Positions 8,884 through 18,589 of a DNA stretch of 64,000 bases are shown in pieces. Every line of letters begins with the position of its first letter. Position 1 is the first letter of the stretch. Origin of the DNA: Micromonospora sp. MA102 (GTDB lineage Bacteria; Actinomycetota; Actinomycetes; Mycobacteriales; Micromonosporaceae); contig NZ_JAMWEG010000013.1 of assembly GCF_025460765.1 (NCBI RefSeq), positions 62,001 to 126,000 of the forward strand, read 5' to 3'. The notes under the pieces were generated by a model that was given only the letters and a program-made list of their open reading frames with translations, had not been told where the DNA came from and did not search any database. The position numbers were made by a program, and so were the translations under genes.

Positions 8884-9033
8884 CAGCCCATGCATTCACC
8901 GATATGCGCGAACCCGCGGGCGTCGAGGCGATGATGTGGCCATGCGGCGGACCGGCCCGGCGGCAATGCGATCGTGTGCGGCCGGTTGGCAGCGTGGCGC
9001 GAGCCGATCCGCCGAGACTCGTTGCGAAGGCGG

Positions 9034-9648
9034 CTACTTCCCCTCGGGCACCTGGTCCTTGACGTCGTCGTAGCCGACCTTCCCGGGTGCCGCGGTCGGC
9101 GCGTAGATCACGCGGATCACGCCCGTCGGGAAGGCCTCCGTCGCCGTCACCCGGAAGTGGTACGAGGCGTCGCCGTCGTCGAACAGCCTGCGGCCCTTGC
9201 GCGCGGCCACCGGATGCACGAGCAGGCGCAGCTCGTCGACCAGCCCGGCGGCGAGCAGTTGCTGCACCACGGAGATCGACCCCGGGATGAGGACGCCCTT
9301 GCTGCCCGCGTCGGCCTTGAGCGCCCGGACCGCGTCGAGCAGGTCGCCCTCGATCAGCTCCGAGTTGCGCCAGGAGAACTGCAGCGGCTGGCGCGAGACG
9401 ACCACCTTGCGCACGTCCCCGAGCTGCTTGGCGAACGGTGCGTCGTCCCCGCCGGCGGCCTCGCGCTCGGGCCAGGCCCCGGCGAAGCTGTCGTAGGTCT
9501 CGCGGCCGATGAGCAGCACGTCGGCGGTGTCGTAGTCCTCGCTGACGGCACGGCCCATGTTCTCGTCGAAGTACGGGAAGTGCCAGTCGGGGTCGATCTC
9601 GGCCACGCCGTCGGCCGAGATGAACAGCGTGGAGATGACCTTTGCCAT
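9034..9648 (-). CDS. RibD C-terminal/dihydrofolate-reductase-like protein
   Basis: The ATG at 9648 is chosen (AAGGGA upstream; start MAKVISTLFISADGV) over one 17 codons earlier. The 204-residue protein has the RibD_C fold marks: N-terminal ISADGVAEIDP, LLIGRETYDSFAGAWP, the KVVVSRQPL strand and the GSISVVQQLLAAGLVDELRLLVHPV helix-strand pair. Such stand-alone proteins bind NADPH; few have known substrates, and classical folate reduction is not implied. Monocistronic. Confidence 0.85.
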   Translation of the reverse strand: MAKVISTLFISADGVAEIDPDWHFPYFDENMGRAVSEDYDTADVLLIGRETYDSFAGAWPEREAAGGDDAPFAKQLGDVRKVVVSRQPLQFSWRNSELIEGDLLDAVRALKADAGSKGVLIPGSISVVQQLLAAGLVDELRLLVHPVAARKGRRLFDDGDASYHFRVTATEAFPTGVIRVIYAPTAAPGKVGYDDVKDQVPEGK

Positions 9649-9873
9649 CGGGCGGTCCCTTCGAGTCAGGTGGTGTCCACGGATAGACCGCCGCAGCATC
9701 TCAAATTCATCGGTCCGCCACCGACCGATCCGTCGACGGATGGCGGTCGCCGCAACCCCGGTCGACTGATGAGCATCGAATATTTAGGCGCTCACCCTGC
9801 AAAGCATTCGGGCTGTTCACGCTGGCCGATCCCGGATAGGGTCCCCGCCATCGTCTCTGGCAGGAGGTTTCCG

Positions 9874-10761
9874 GTGGTCAGGAAGCGTGCGCTTCGCATT
9901 GTCGTCGGTCTCGCCGCACTCTCGCTCGCCGTCGCCGGCTGCGGGCGCTCGACCAGCGGCCAGACGCCGCAGGCCGGTGCCTCCGCCTCGGTCGCGGCCG
10001 ACGCCAAGGCGGCCGACCTGGTCCCGGCCGCCCTCAAGGAGAAGGGCGTCCTGCGGGTCGCCACCGCCGAGGGCTACCCGCCCATGGAGATGTACAAGGA
10101 GGGGACCCAGGACCTGACCGGCGTCGACCCGGAGCTGGCGGCGGCGATCGCCGGGCGGCTCGGCCTGAAGCTGGAGATCACCAACGCCAGCTTCCCCGGC
10201 CTGATCCCGGGTCTGCAGGCCGACCGGTGGGACCTGGCGATGTCCTCGATGAGCGACACCGAGGAGCGCCGCAAGGCCGTCGACTTCGTCGACTACTTCC
10301 AGGCCGGCGGCGCCATCATGGTGGCGAAGGGCAACCCGGCCGGGGTGAAGGACCTGGCGGACCTGTGCGGCCGCGCCGTCGTGCTCGCCAAGGGCAGCTC
10401 CAACCTCGCCATCGGCGAGAAGCAGAACACCTCGTGCGCCAAGAAGATGACCATCTCGCAGAGCGAGGACGCCCCGACCGGCCTGCTGCAGATCGACGCC
10501 GGGCGCGCGGTGGCCACCATCGTCGACTACCCGGTGGCCAAGATGCTGGCCCAGCAGAGCGGCAAGTACGAGGTACTGGAGGCCCAGTACGAGGCCGGTC
10601 CGTGGGGCATCGCGATCGACAAGAAGGACAGCCAGCTGCGCGACGCCGTCCAGCGGGCCCTGCAGGAGCTGATCGAGGCGGGCGACTACGCCAAGATCCT
10701 CGAGAAGTGGGGCGTGCAGGGCAGCGGCGTGCAGACCGCGACGGTCAACGACCAGAAGTGA
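9874..10761 (+). CDS. Amino-acid ABC transporter substrate-binding lipoprotein
   Basis: The start is the GTG at 9874, 6 nt after a perfect AGGAGG; upstream in-frame sequence is not part of it. The 295-residue product has a lipoprotein signal with lipobox AVAGC (Cys23) and a type II SBP_bac_3 fold ([53 protein letters not shown]). This family binds polar amino acids or small amino-acid derivatives outside the membrane. It is the first gene of an operon with permease, ATPase and two hydrolases, so the ligand may be a D-amino-acid derivative. Confidence 0.9.
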   Translation: MVRKRALRIVVGLAALSLAVAGCGRSTSGQTPQAGASASVAADAKAADLVPAALKEKGVLRVATAEGYPPMEMYKEGTQDLTGVDPELAAAIAGRLGLKLEITNASFPGLIPGLQADRWDLAMSSMSDTEERRKAVDFVDYFQAGGAIMVAKGNPAGVKDLADLCGRAVVLAKGSSNLAIGEKQNTSCAKKMTISQSEDAPTGLLQIDAGRAVATIVDYPVAKMLAQQSGKYEVLEAQYEAGPWGIAIDKKDSQLRDAVQRALQELIEAGDYAKILEKWGVQGSGVQTATVNDQK

Positions 10762-11708
10762 GCACCCCGGTGGACGCGACCGTCACGGACCCGGCCCCGG
10801 CCGGGCCCGCCGAACCGGAGGCGAACCGGATCAGCCACCCGCTGCGACCGGGGCGCTGGCTGGCCGCCGGGGCAATCGCCCTGATCCTGGCCTGGTTGGC
10901 CTGGACCATCGCGATCAACCCGAACCTGCACTGGGACATCGTCGTCAAGTACCAGTTCGACCGGGTCATCCTGGAAGGGCTCTGGGTCACCGTCCAGCTC
11001 ACGGTCGCGTCCATGGCGATCGGTGTGGTGCTCGGGGTCGTCGTGGCGCTGATGCAGGTCTCCGACAGCCGCGTCCTGCGCGCCGGCGCCATGGCCTACG
11101 TGTGGTTCTTCCGCGGCACGCCACTGCTGGTGCAGCTGATCTTCTGGTTCAACATCGCGCTGATCTTCCCCGAGATCGGGCTGGGCGTGCCGTTCGGCGG
11201 CCCGAAGCTGGTCACCTGGGAGACGAACACGCTGGTCACCGGATTCGTCGCGGCGCTGCTCGGACTCAGCATCAACGAGGGCGCCTACATGAGCGAGATC
11301 GTCCGGGCCGGCCTGCGCGCGGTCGACCCCGGCCAGCAGGAGGCCGCGGCGGCGTTGGGCATGTCCCGCCTGAAGATCATGAAGCGGGTGGTGCTGCCCC
11401 AGGCGATGCGGATCATCGTCCCGCCGACCGGCAACCAGTTCATCTCCATGCTCAAGACCACCTCGCTCGTCTCGGTGATCGCCGGCGCCGACCTGCTCAC
11501 CGTCGCCCAGCGGCTCTACCTGACCAACTTCGAGGTGATCGCCCTGCTGATCGTCGCGTCCCTGTGGTACCTGGTCCTGACCACCGTCGCCAGCATCGGC
11601 CAGTACTACCTGGAGCGCCGGTTCAGCCGCGGCTTCGGCGCCACCGTGCCGGGAGCCCTGCGCGGGCGCATCGCCCGCAACCTGCGCTTCACCGGGAGCG
11701 CGCGGTGA
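10758..11708 (+). CDS. Amino-acid ABC transporter permease
   Basis: The GTG at 10758 overlaps the previous stop (GTGA), showing translational coupling. The 316-residue membrane protein has a 30-residue soluble lead, then about six helices. It carries the HisM/GlnP-type [17 protein letters not shown] start, [11 protein letters not shown], and the EAA loop [22 protein letters not shown] that docks on the ATPase. A single permease suggests a homodimer. It works with the genes on either side. Confidence 0.9.
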   Translation: MSTPVDATVTDPAPAGPAEPEANRISHPLRPGRWLAAGAIALILAWLAWTIAINPNLHWDIVVKYQFDRVILEGLWVTVQLTVASMAIGVVLGVVVALMQVSDSRVLRAGAMAYVWFFRGTPLLVQLIFWFNIALIFPEIGLGVPFGGPKLVTWETNTLVTGFVAALLGLSINEGAYMSEIVRAGLRAVDPGQQEAAAALGMSRLKIMKRVVLPQAMRIIVPPTGNQFISMLKTTSLVSVIAGADLLTVAQRLYLTNFEVIALLIVASLWYLVLTTVASIGQYYLERRFSRGFGATVPGALRGRIARNLRFTGSAR

Positions 11709-12469
11709 CCCCGCCGATGGTGCGGTGCCACGCCCTGCGCAAGAGCTTCGGGCGGCTGGAGGTGCTGCGCGGCATCGACCTGACCATCGAACGCGGCCGG
11801 GTCGTCTGCGTGGTCGGCCCGTCCGGCTCCGGCAAGTCCACCCTGCTGCGCTGCCTCAACCACCTGGAGGAGCCGCAGGCGGGCCGGGTCTACGTCGACG
11901 GCGAGCTGATCGGGTACTCCGAGCGCGGCGGCCGGCTGCGGCCACTGCCGGACGCGCGGCTGCGCCGCCAGCGCGAGTCGATCGGCATGGTCTTCCAGCG
12001 CTTCCACCTGTTCCCGCACCGCACCGCGCTGGAGAACGTGATGGAGGGCCTGGTCGCGGTGAAGGGCGTCGCGGCTGCCGACGCGCGGCGGCGCGCCGCT
12101 GACCTGCTCGACCGGGTCGGCATGGCCGACCGCGCCCACCACTACCCGGCGCAGCTCTCCGGCGGCCAGCAGCAGCGGGTGGCCATCGCCCGCTCGCTGG
12201 CCATGTCGCCGAAGCTGATGCTCTTCGACGAGCCGACCTCGGCGCTGGACCCGGAACTGGTCGGCGAGGTGCTGGAGGTGATGAAGGATCTCGCGGCGAG
12301 CGGCATGACCATGATCGTGGTGACCCACGAGATGGGCTTCGCCCGCGAGGTCGGCGACGACCTCGTCTTCATGGACGAGGGCCTGATCGTCGAGCAGGGC
12401 CCACCCCGGGAGGTGCTCGCCGCGCCGCGGCACGACCGTACCCGCGCCTTCCTGTCCAAGGTGCTCTGA
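11705..12469 (+). CDS. Amino-acid ABC transporter ATP-binding protein
   Basis: Starts at a GTG overlapping the permease stop (GTGA); an ATG four codons later is possible. The 254-residue ATPase has Walker [11 protein letters not shown]-loop [10 protein letters not shown], signature [10 protein letters not shown], Walker [12 protein letters not shown] and the switch histidine in VVTHEMGFA. The sequence is of the GlnQ/HisP class for polar amino acids. Its stop overlaps the next start by one base. Confidence 0.92.
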   Translation: MTPPMVRCHALRKSFGRLEVLRGIDLTIERGRVVCVVGPSGSGKSTLLRCLNHLEEPQAGRVYVDGELIGYSERGGRLRPLPDARLRRQRESIGMVFQRFHLFPHRTALENVMEGLVAVKGVAAADARRRAADLLDRVGMADRAHHYPAQLSGGQQQRVAIARSLAMSPKLMLFDEPTSALDPELVGEVLEVMKDLAASGMTMIVVTHEMGFAREVGDDLVFMDEGLIVEQGPPREVLAAPRHDRTRAFLSKVL

Positions 12470-14091
12470 TGGCCCGGCTGGACCTGCTGGTCACCGGCGG
12501 GGACGTGCTCGACGGCACCGGCTCGCCGGCCCGCCCCGCCGACGTGGGCGTCCGCGACGGGCGGCTCGTGCTGCTGCCCCCGGGCAGCCGAACTCCCGCC
12601 GCCGACGTCATCGACGCGACCGGGCTGGTCGTCACACCCGGCTTCATCGACGTGCACACCCACTCCGACCTGCTGGCGGGGGAGGACGAGCAGCGGGAGG
12701 TGCTGCGCCGGGCGCCCCTGCTGCAAGGCGTCACCACGGAGATCTGCGGCAACTGCGGCATCAGCCCCTTCCCGGTCCCGCCCCAGCGCGGCGAGCCGGT
12801 GCGGGAGCTGATCGCCGCGACGTTCGGTCCACCCGCGTCGGCGTACGGGTCGTTCGCCGAGTTCGCCGACGCGCAGGGCGTGGCCCGACGCAACCACCTC
12901 GCCGCCCTCGTCGGCCACGGCACGCTGCGCGCCGCGGTGGTCGGCTTCGCCCAGCGCCGGGCCACCCCTGCCGAGATCGGGCGGATGTGCCAGCTGCTCG
13001 ACGAGGCACTCGCCGCGGGCGCCGCCGGCCTGTCGACCGGGCTCATCTACTCCCCGGGCGTCAACGCCGGCACCGACGAGGTCATCGCGCTGGCCCGGGT
13101 CGCGGCCGCACACGGCAAGCCGTACGTGACCCACCTCCGTGACGAGATGTCCCAGGTCGAATCCGCCCTCGAGGAGGCGATCGAGATCGCCACCGCGGCC
13201 GGGTCGGCGCTGCAGGTCTCCCACCACAAGACCGCCGGCCGGCGCGCCTGGGGCGCGACCGTCCGCACCCTCGCCCGACTCGACCAGGCACGCGCCGACG
13301 GGCTGGACGTCACCTGCGACGTCTACCCGTACACCGCGGGCAGCACGGCCCTGCACGCGATGCTGCCGCCGTGGCTGATCGCCGACGGCGTACCGGCGAT
13401 GCTCGCCGCCGCCGCCGAGCCGGCGGTCCGCGACCGGATCCGCCACGACCTGGTCGCCGGCGTACCGGGCTGGGAGAACACCGTCGGCAACGGCGGCTGG
13501 GATCTGATCCGCGTCGCGTCCGCCCCGAACAACCCCGGCGCCCAGGGGCGCACCATCGCCGACCTGGCCGCCGGGCGCGGCGTCGACCCGGTCGACTACG
13601 CCTGCGACCTGCTCGCCGCCGAGCACGGCGACGTCACCATCCTCAGCCACTCCATGCACGAGGACGACGTGCGCCGGGTGCTGGCCAGCCCGCTGACCAT
13701 GCTGTGCTCCGACGGCGTGCCGAAGGGAGGCCGCCCCCACCCGCGGTGGGCGGGCAGCTTCGCCCGGGTCCTCGGCCACTACGTTCGCGAGGTGGGACTG
13801 CTGGAGCTCACCGAGGCGGTGCACAAGATGACCGCGATGCCCGCCCGCCGCTTCGGCCTGCGGGACCGGGGGCTGCTCGCCGACGGGTACGCCGCGGACC
13901 TGGTGGTATTCGACCCGCAGCGGGTCACCGACGGCGCCACGTACGACGAGCCTCTGGCGCCGCCGCAGGGGGTGCGGTGCGTGCTGGTGGGCGGCCGGGT
14001 CGTCGTGGACGGCGGCGCGGTCACCGACGCGCGGCCGGGCCGGGTGCTGGCCGTACCGGATCGGCAGGGCGCCCTGCCCGGGCGGCGATGA
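12469..14091 (+). CDS. N-acyl-D-amino-acid deacylase (D-aminoacylase)
   Basis: A 540-residue amidohydrolase. Zinc-site marks are visible: DVHTHSD (His63, His65), the GNCGISPFP loop with Cys96, the HLRDE segment near 224, and SHSMHEDD and CSDGVPKGG toward the C-terminus. The order and the GNCG loop match D-aminoacylases, which release D-amino acids from N-acyl-D-amino acids. It is coupled (1-bp overlap) to an amino-acid importer, so it likely acts in the cytoplasm on the imported ligand. Stereospecificity cannot be read from sequence. Confidence 0.88.
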   Translation: MARLDLLVTGGDVLDGTGSPARPADVGVRDGRLVLLPPGSRTPAADVIDATGLVVTPGFIDVHTHSDLLAGEDEQREVLRRAPLLQGVTTEICGNCGISPFPVPPQRGEPVRELIAATFGPPASAYGSFAEFADAQGVARRNHLAALVGHGTLRAAVVGFAQRRATPAEIGRMCQLLDEALAAGAAGLSTGLIYSPGVNAGTDEVIALARVAAAHGKPYVTHLRDEMSQVESALEEAIEIATAAGSALQVSHHKTAGRRAWGATVRTLARLDQARADGLDVTCDVYPYTAGSTALHAMLPPWLIADGVPAMLAAAAEPAVRDRIRHDLVAGVPGWENTVGNGGWDLIRVASAPNNPGAQGRTIADLAAGRGVDPVDYACDLLAAEHGDVTILSHSMHEDDVRRVLASPLTMLCSDGVPKGGRPHPRWAGSFARVLGHYVREVGLLELTEAVHKMTAMPARRFGLRDRGLLADGYAADLVVFDPQRVTDGATYDEPLAPPQGVRCVLVGGRVVVDGGAVTDARPGRVLAVPDRQGALPGRR

Positions 14092-14870
14092 GCCCGGCGG
14101 TGCGGGTCGGGGCGATGGTGCGGCGGCTGGACGACGGCCGCACCCTCTCGACCGACCCCGACCTGGTCCTGCCGCTGGCCAGCGTCGGCAAGGTGCTGCT
14201 CCTCGGCGAGGTGGCCCGGCGGCTCGCCGACCGGACGCTCACCGAGGACCAGCCGGTCGAGCTGCTCGACGCGGACCGGGAGGTCGGCGGCACCGGCCTG
14301 CTCGGCCAGCTGTCGCCCCGGTGGTGGACGGTCGCCGACCTGGCCACGGCGGTCGGCGCGGTCAGCGACAACGCCGCCACCAACGCCCTGCTGCGGCTGG
14401 TGACCCTGGACGCCGTGCGGGACCTGGCCCGCCGCGCCGGGCTGCGGGACACCACCGTGCACGACCGGATCCGCGCCGAGCGCGGCCCCGGCGTACCGGA
14501 GACCTTCGCCACCGGCACCGCCCGCGAACTCTGCGCCTTCCTCGCCGAGGTGGCCAGAGGGACCTGGCAGAGCCCGCAGGCGTGCCGGCTGCTGCGCGGC
14601 TGGCTCGCCGTGAACACCGACCGCACGATGGTCGCCGACGCGATCGGCCACGACCCGTGGTCGAGCGACGGCGTCCGGGTGCAGAACAAGACCGGCACCG
14701 ACACCGGGGTACGCGCCGACACCGGCATCGTGTCCGGCCGGCACACCGTCGTCTACGCCGTGGTCGCCGCATTCCCGCCCGGGGCCGAGCGGGCCGCCGT
14801 GGCCGAGCTGCGCCGCTGGGGTACGGCGGTCGACCGGCTCGCCAGGGCCCACCGCTGCGACAGCTCCTGA
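14088..14870 (+). CDS. Beta-lactamase-fold serine hydrolase, cytoplasmic
   Basis: Coupled to the deacylase by an ATGA overlap. The 260-residue protein has the class A/DD-peptidase catalytic set: SVGK (Ser32, Lys35), SDN (93-95) and KTG (201-203). It lacks any signal peptide, and the omega-loop glutamate region is shortened and not clearly conserved, so it is probably not a drug-resistance beta-lactamase. In this operon an amidase, esterase or peptidase acting on an imported D-amino-acid derivative is more likely. Its last 118 nt overlap the convergent LysR gene. Confidence 0.85.
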   Translation: MSPAVRVGAMVRRLDDGRTLSTDPDLVLPLASVGKVLLLGEVARRLADRTLTEDQPVELLDADREVGGTGLLGQLSPRWWTVADLATAVGAVSDNAATNALLRLVTLDAVRDLARRAGLRDTTVHDRIRAERGPGVPETFATGTARELCAFLAEVARGTWQSPQACRLLRGWLAVNTDRTMVADAIGHDPWSSDGVRVQNKTGTDTGVRADTGIVSGRHTVVYAVVAAFPPGAERAAVAELRRWGTAVDRLARAHRCDSS

Positions 14871-15766
14871 CTGAGCGTGGACGCCGCGTCGCTCAGCCGC
14901 TCGACGAACCTGCCGACCACCGGGTTGGGGTTGCCCGGACGCAGCGCCACGCCGATCTCGCGGTACAGCTTGGCGTGCGCGAGCTGCCGCACCGCCACCC
15001 CGCCGGGGTTTCGCAGCCCGAGCGAGGGCACCAGCGCCACCCCGACACCGGCGCGGACCAGGCCCAGCACCACCTCGTAATGGTCACTGCGGCAGCGGAT
15101 CCGCGGCGTGAAGCCCTCCGCCCGCGCCGCCAGCTCCAGCACCGAGGCCTCGCCTGGCACGCCGAGTGTGGTGATCCACGGTTCGGCGGCGAGGTCTGCG
15201 AGCCGGAGTCGCCGCCGGCCGGCGTGCGGATGATCCGCGGGAAGCACCACCAGCTGGGGATCCACCATCAGTGGCTGGACCGTCGCGTACGGCGATGCCT
15301 GCGCTGGGCTCAGCGGATGGTCGAAGACCACCACCAGGTCCAGCTCACCCTGGTGCAGGCGGGGCAGCAGCTCGTGCGGCTGCCCCAGGATCAGCGCCAG
15401 CTCGACCTGCGGATGGTCCCGGGTGAAGCTCGACAGCGCACGCGGCAGCAGTTCAGTGCCGGCGGTGGCGAAGAACCCGATCCGCAGCAGTCCCTGGCGG
15501 CCCTCACCGTGCGCGGCCAGCTCGTCGCGGGCCGCCGACATCAGATCGGCGATCTGCTGCGCGTATTCCGCCAGGCGCTGGCCCGCGACCGTGAGCCGCA
15601 GGCTGCGCGGCCCCCGGTCCACCAGCGCGACCCCGGCCTCCTGCTCCAACGCGGCGAGCTGGTGGGAGACCGCGGACGGGCTCAGCTGCAGCCGCTCCGC
15701 GGCGGCGACGATGGTGCCGTGGCGGGCGATCTCCAGGACGACCTGCAGGCGTGCGGTGTTGAACAT
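14753..15766 (-). CDS. LysR-family regulator of the D-amino-acid operon (probable)
   Basis: The ATG at 15766 (MFNTARLQVVLEIARHGTI) is preferred to an upstream in-frame start because the HTH begins there. The 337-residue regulator has the LysR HTH (AAAERLQLSPSAVSHQLAALEQEAG) and effector domain, and a C-terminal tail of about 40 Ser/Ala/Arg-rich residues encoded antisense to the serine-hydrolase gene. The tail may be an artefact of a lost stop codon. It is convergent with the transporter/deacylase operon, so control of that operon is plausible but not shown. Confidence 0.85.
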   Translation of the reverse strand: MFNTARLQVVLEIARHGTIVAAAERLQLSPSAVSHQLAALEQEAGVALVDRGPRSLRLTVAGQRLAEYAQQIADLMSAARDELAAHGEGRQGLLRIGFFATAGTELLPRALSSFTRDHPQVELALILGQPHELLPRLHQGELDLVVVFDHPLSPAQASPYATVQPLMVDPQLVVLPADHPHAGRRRLRLADLAAEPWITTLGVPGEASVLELAARAEGFTPRIRCRSDHYEVVLGLVRAGVGVALVPSLGLRNPGGVAVRQLAHAKLYREIGVALRPGNPNPVVGRFVERLSDAASTLSQELSQRWALASRSTAVPQRRSSATAARSAPGGNAATTA

Positions 15767-15886
15767 CGGCGGGTTGCCTCCCTGGGCGGGACCGGGCGGA
15801 CATCCGTGAACCTCGGCAGCGGTGCGCCGGTCACCACCGCGAGTGATTGTCAAAGGCACGTTCCGGGACCCGCCCGGGGGAGGGGG

Positions 15887-16384
15887 TCACGAGGCGCGCG
15901 GCAGCGCGAGCCAGTCCTGCCAGGAAATGTCACGGCCCAGATAGCGAGGCTGCCGGAAGGGCCAGTCGGCGGCGATCCACCGCGGCACCAGCGCGTCGAG
16001 CGCGCGCTCGGCCTCGCTGCCGACCAGGTCGTCCACCACCCACCAGGAGACCTCGCCGTCGGAGCCGGTGCGCTCGGGCGGGTCGATGTAGACGCAGCCG
16101 AGGATCGCCGTCTCCTCCTCGTCCAGCAGCGCGTAGTTGAACGACTGGTGCGCGGCGATCTCCTTCTCGTGCCGCAGCAGGTCGACGCGGTCTTCTTCGT
16201 AGGTCATCGTCGCTGGCGGCCATGCCCAGGCCGGGCCGAAGATCTTCCACAGGCGCTCCCGGGAGCCCATCACGGCGGGGTAGTCGAGCGCGGTGTCGGC
16301 CTCCCTGATCGGCCGCAGGTGAAGCGTGGTGTTGGGCACGGGCACGTGCACGGGGTGGACGAAATCGTCCGGCAGCCAGCTCAT
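15887..16384 (-). CDS. GNAT-like acetyltransferase
   Basis: A 165-residue protein with GNAT-like features: LRPIREADTALDYPAVMGS near the N-terminus, a FNYALLDEEETAILGCVYIDP beta hairpin, and a WWVVDDLVGSEAERALDALVPRWIA C-terminal helix. The acetyl-CoA loop (usually Q/RxxGxG/A) is weak, so activity is uncertain. Stands alone between a LysR gene and an acyl-CoA ligase gene. Substrate unknown. Confidence 0.65.
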   Translation of the reverse strand: MSWLPDDFVHPVHVPVPNTTLHLRPIREADTALDYPAVMGSRERLWKIFGPAWAWPPATMTYEEDRVDLLRHEKEIAAHQSFNYALLDEEETAILGCVYIDPPERTGSDGEVSWWVVDDLVGSEAERALDALVPRWIAADWPFRQPRYLGRDISWQDWLALPRAS

Positions 16385-16488
16385 AAGGGCCGAGGCTACA
16401 ACCGCTGGGTGCGGAATGATCCAGCAGGCGCGGGCGATGACGGCGGCCGACCACCGGGCTTCGGCGAGGCCCTCCCGTGGCGGAACGG

Positions 16489-18324
16489 TTAGTGGCCGGC
16501 GTAGAGGGCGTCGATCTCGGCGGCGCAGTGCTCCTGCACCACCTCCCGCTTGATCTTCAAGGTGGGGGTGAGCTCACCGTTGGCCTCGCTGAAGTCGTCG
16601 GGCAGGATGCGGAAGGTCTTGATCGCCTCCGCCTGCGAGACCGAGCTGTTCGCCCGGTCGATCGCCGCCTGGATCTCGCCGCGCAGGGCGGGGTCGTCGC
16701 GCAGGTCCGCCACCGACGCGTGCGGGTGACCGTGCGCGGCCCGCCACCGCAGCCATGCCTGCGGGTCGATGGTGACCAGAGCCGCCGCGTACGGCTTGGC
16801 GTCGCCGACGAGCATGCAGTTGCTGACCAGCGGGTCCGCGCGTACCCGATCCTCCGTCGGTACGGGCACGATGTGCTTGCCGGCCGCGGTCACCAGGATC
16901 TCCTTGGTGCGTCCCGTGATCCGCAGATAGCCGTCGTCGTCGAGCCTGCCGAGGTCGCCGGTGCGGAACCAGCCGTCGGCGGTGAACGCCGCGCGGGTGG
17001 CGGACGGGTTGTTCCAGTACCCCTGGAAGACGACGTCACCGCGGACGAGGACCTCCCCGTCGTCGGCGATCGCCAACTCCACGCCCGGTAGCGGCCGGCC
17101 GACCGTGCCGATCCGCATCGCCGACGGCCGGTTCGCCGCCAGCGCCGGGGAGGTCTCGGTCAAGCCGTACCCCTCCAGCGGCGTCAGACCGGCCCCGCGG
17201 AAGAAGTGCCCGAGCCGGTCACCGAGGGGAGCGCCACCGACGATCGCGACGCGGCACCGCCCGCCGAGCGCCGCCCGCAGCTTCCGATAGACCAACAGGT
17301 CGAAGACCCGCCGCGCCAGCCGGAGCGCCGGACCAGGGCCGGACGGGCGGTCCAGGGCCCGGCTGTACCGCACGGCCACCCGGTCCGCGACGGCGAAGAG
17401 GCGACCCTGGTGGCTCTCGATGGCCTTCTGTCGCGCCCGGTTGTACATCCTCTCGAACACCCGCGGCACCGCGAGGACGAACGTGGGCCGGTACCGACGT
17501 AGCTGATCCATCACGCCGCTCATGCTGGCGCTGTGCACCATCGTGGCCCGGGTCTGCACCATCCCCACCTGGATCATGCGCGCGAACGCGTGCGCCAACG
17601 GCAGGAAGAGCACCGTCGACGCCTGCTCGTGGAACAACTCCGGCAGCACCGCCACCGCGTTGCCGACGTCGAGGCGAATGTTGCGGTGCGTGAGCACGCA
17701 GCCCTTCGGCCGGCCCGTCGTCCCGCTGGTGTACACGATCGTCGCCACGTCCCCGCCCGACACCGCGCCGCGGCGGGCCTCCACCTGCTCGTCGTCGACG
17801 GCCCGGCCCCGAGCCGCTACCTGGACCAGATCGCCGGCGTCGATCTGCCACACCTGCCCCAGCCCGGGCAGCCTGTCCCGCACACCGGCCAGCATCGCGG
17901 CGTGCTCGGGTGTCTCCACCACACACGCCACCGCGCCGGAGTCGGCCAGAATCCAGGCCAGCTGATCGGCACTCGAGGTGTCGTACACCGGAACGGTCAC
18001 CGCCCCGACCGTCCACACCGCATAGTCGACAAGGGTCCACTCGTAGCGGGTGCGGCTCATCAACGCCACCCGCTCGCCCGGCGCCACCCCGGCGGCGATG
18101 AGCCCTCGCGCCAACGCCAGCACGTCGTCGCGGAACTGCCGGCAGGTCACCGCACCCGCGTCGCCGACGCCGGACTGCTGCGCCGGCCACGACCGGACGT
18201 CCGGGTCCGGGCGCAGAAACTGCACCTTGTCCGGTTTCCGCCGCGCGTTCTCCCACACCACGTCGGCCAGCCCCACCGACTCGCCGTCGGTCACCTTCGG
18301 TTCCACCGCGACGCTGCCCCGCAT
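16489..18324 (-). CDS. Long-chain fatty-acyl-CoA ligase (AMP-forming)
   Basis: A 611-residue ANL-superfamily enzyme: P-loop TIVYTSGTTGRPKGCVLTH, the GYGLTETSP motif, the WFRTGDLGRLDDDGYLRITGRTKEILVTAAGKHIVP hinge region, and a C-terminal KREVVQEHCAAEIDALY. Length and motifs match FadD15-like long-chain acyl-CoA synthetases of actinomycetes. It activates fatty acids to acyl-AMP, then acyl-CoA, at the membrane face. No co-transcribed partner is evident. Confidence 0.88.
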   Translation of the reverse strand: MRGSVAVEPKVTDGESVGLADVVWENARRKPDKVQFLRPDPDVRSWPAQQSGVGDAGAVTCRQFRDDVLALARGLIAAGVAPGERVALMSRTRYEWTLVDYAVWTVGAVTVPVYDTSSADQLAWILADSGAVACVVETPEHAAMLAGVRDRLPGLGQVWQIDAGDLVQVAARGRAVDDEQVEARRGAVSGGDVATIVYTSGTTGRPKGCVLTHRNIRLDVGNAVAVLPELFHEQASTVLFLPLAHAFARMIQVGMVQTRATMVHSASMSGVMDQLRRYRPTFVLAVPRVFERMYNRARQKAIESHQGRLFAVADRVAVRYSRALDRPSGPGPALRLARRVFDLLVYRKLRAALGGRCRVAIVGGAPLGDRLGHFFRGAGLTPLEGYGLTETSPALAANRPSAMRIGTVGRPLPGVELAIADDGEVLVRGDVVFQGYWNNPSATRAAFTADGWFRTGDLGRLDDDGYLRITGRTKEILVTAAGKHIVPVPTEDRVRADPLVSNCMLVGDAKPYAAALVTIDPQAWLRWRAAHGHPHASVADLRDDPALRGEIQAAIDRANSSVSQAEAIKTFRILPDDFSEANGELTPTLKIKREVVQEHCAAEIDALYAGH

Positions 18325-18589
18325 GCCCCGTACGCCCCCTGGCTGTAGACCGATGCGTTCGGTTCTTCCTGTCCCGTTTGCCCATCAGGCGCTCGATGTG
18401 GCTGAGGACGTAGCCCTTCGGTATCGACTGACCGGCAGCTCGTGGATCTTCACGAGCTGCTCCGGTGCTCTGCTCCGCCGCGCGATTGCCCGGGGTGTAC
18501 CCGGGCAAACGCGTCCGCTCCGGCAGGGCCCCTCGGTCGCGGGCTCAACTACTCGAGTGGATCATCGACCGGATCCGGCCGCCTCCACG

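Noticed and set aside
8974-9873. Long open frame upstream of the amino-acid binding-protein gene
   Set aside because: It is antisense to the RibD-like gene; the real start at 9874 has a perfect AGGAGG and a lipoprotein signal.
14088-14870. Antibiotic-resistance beta-lactamase
   Set aside because: No signal peptide, unclear omega-loop glutamate, and operon context points to amino-acid derivative metabolism.
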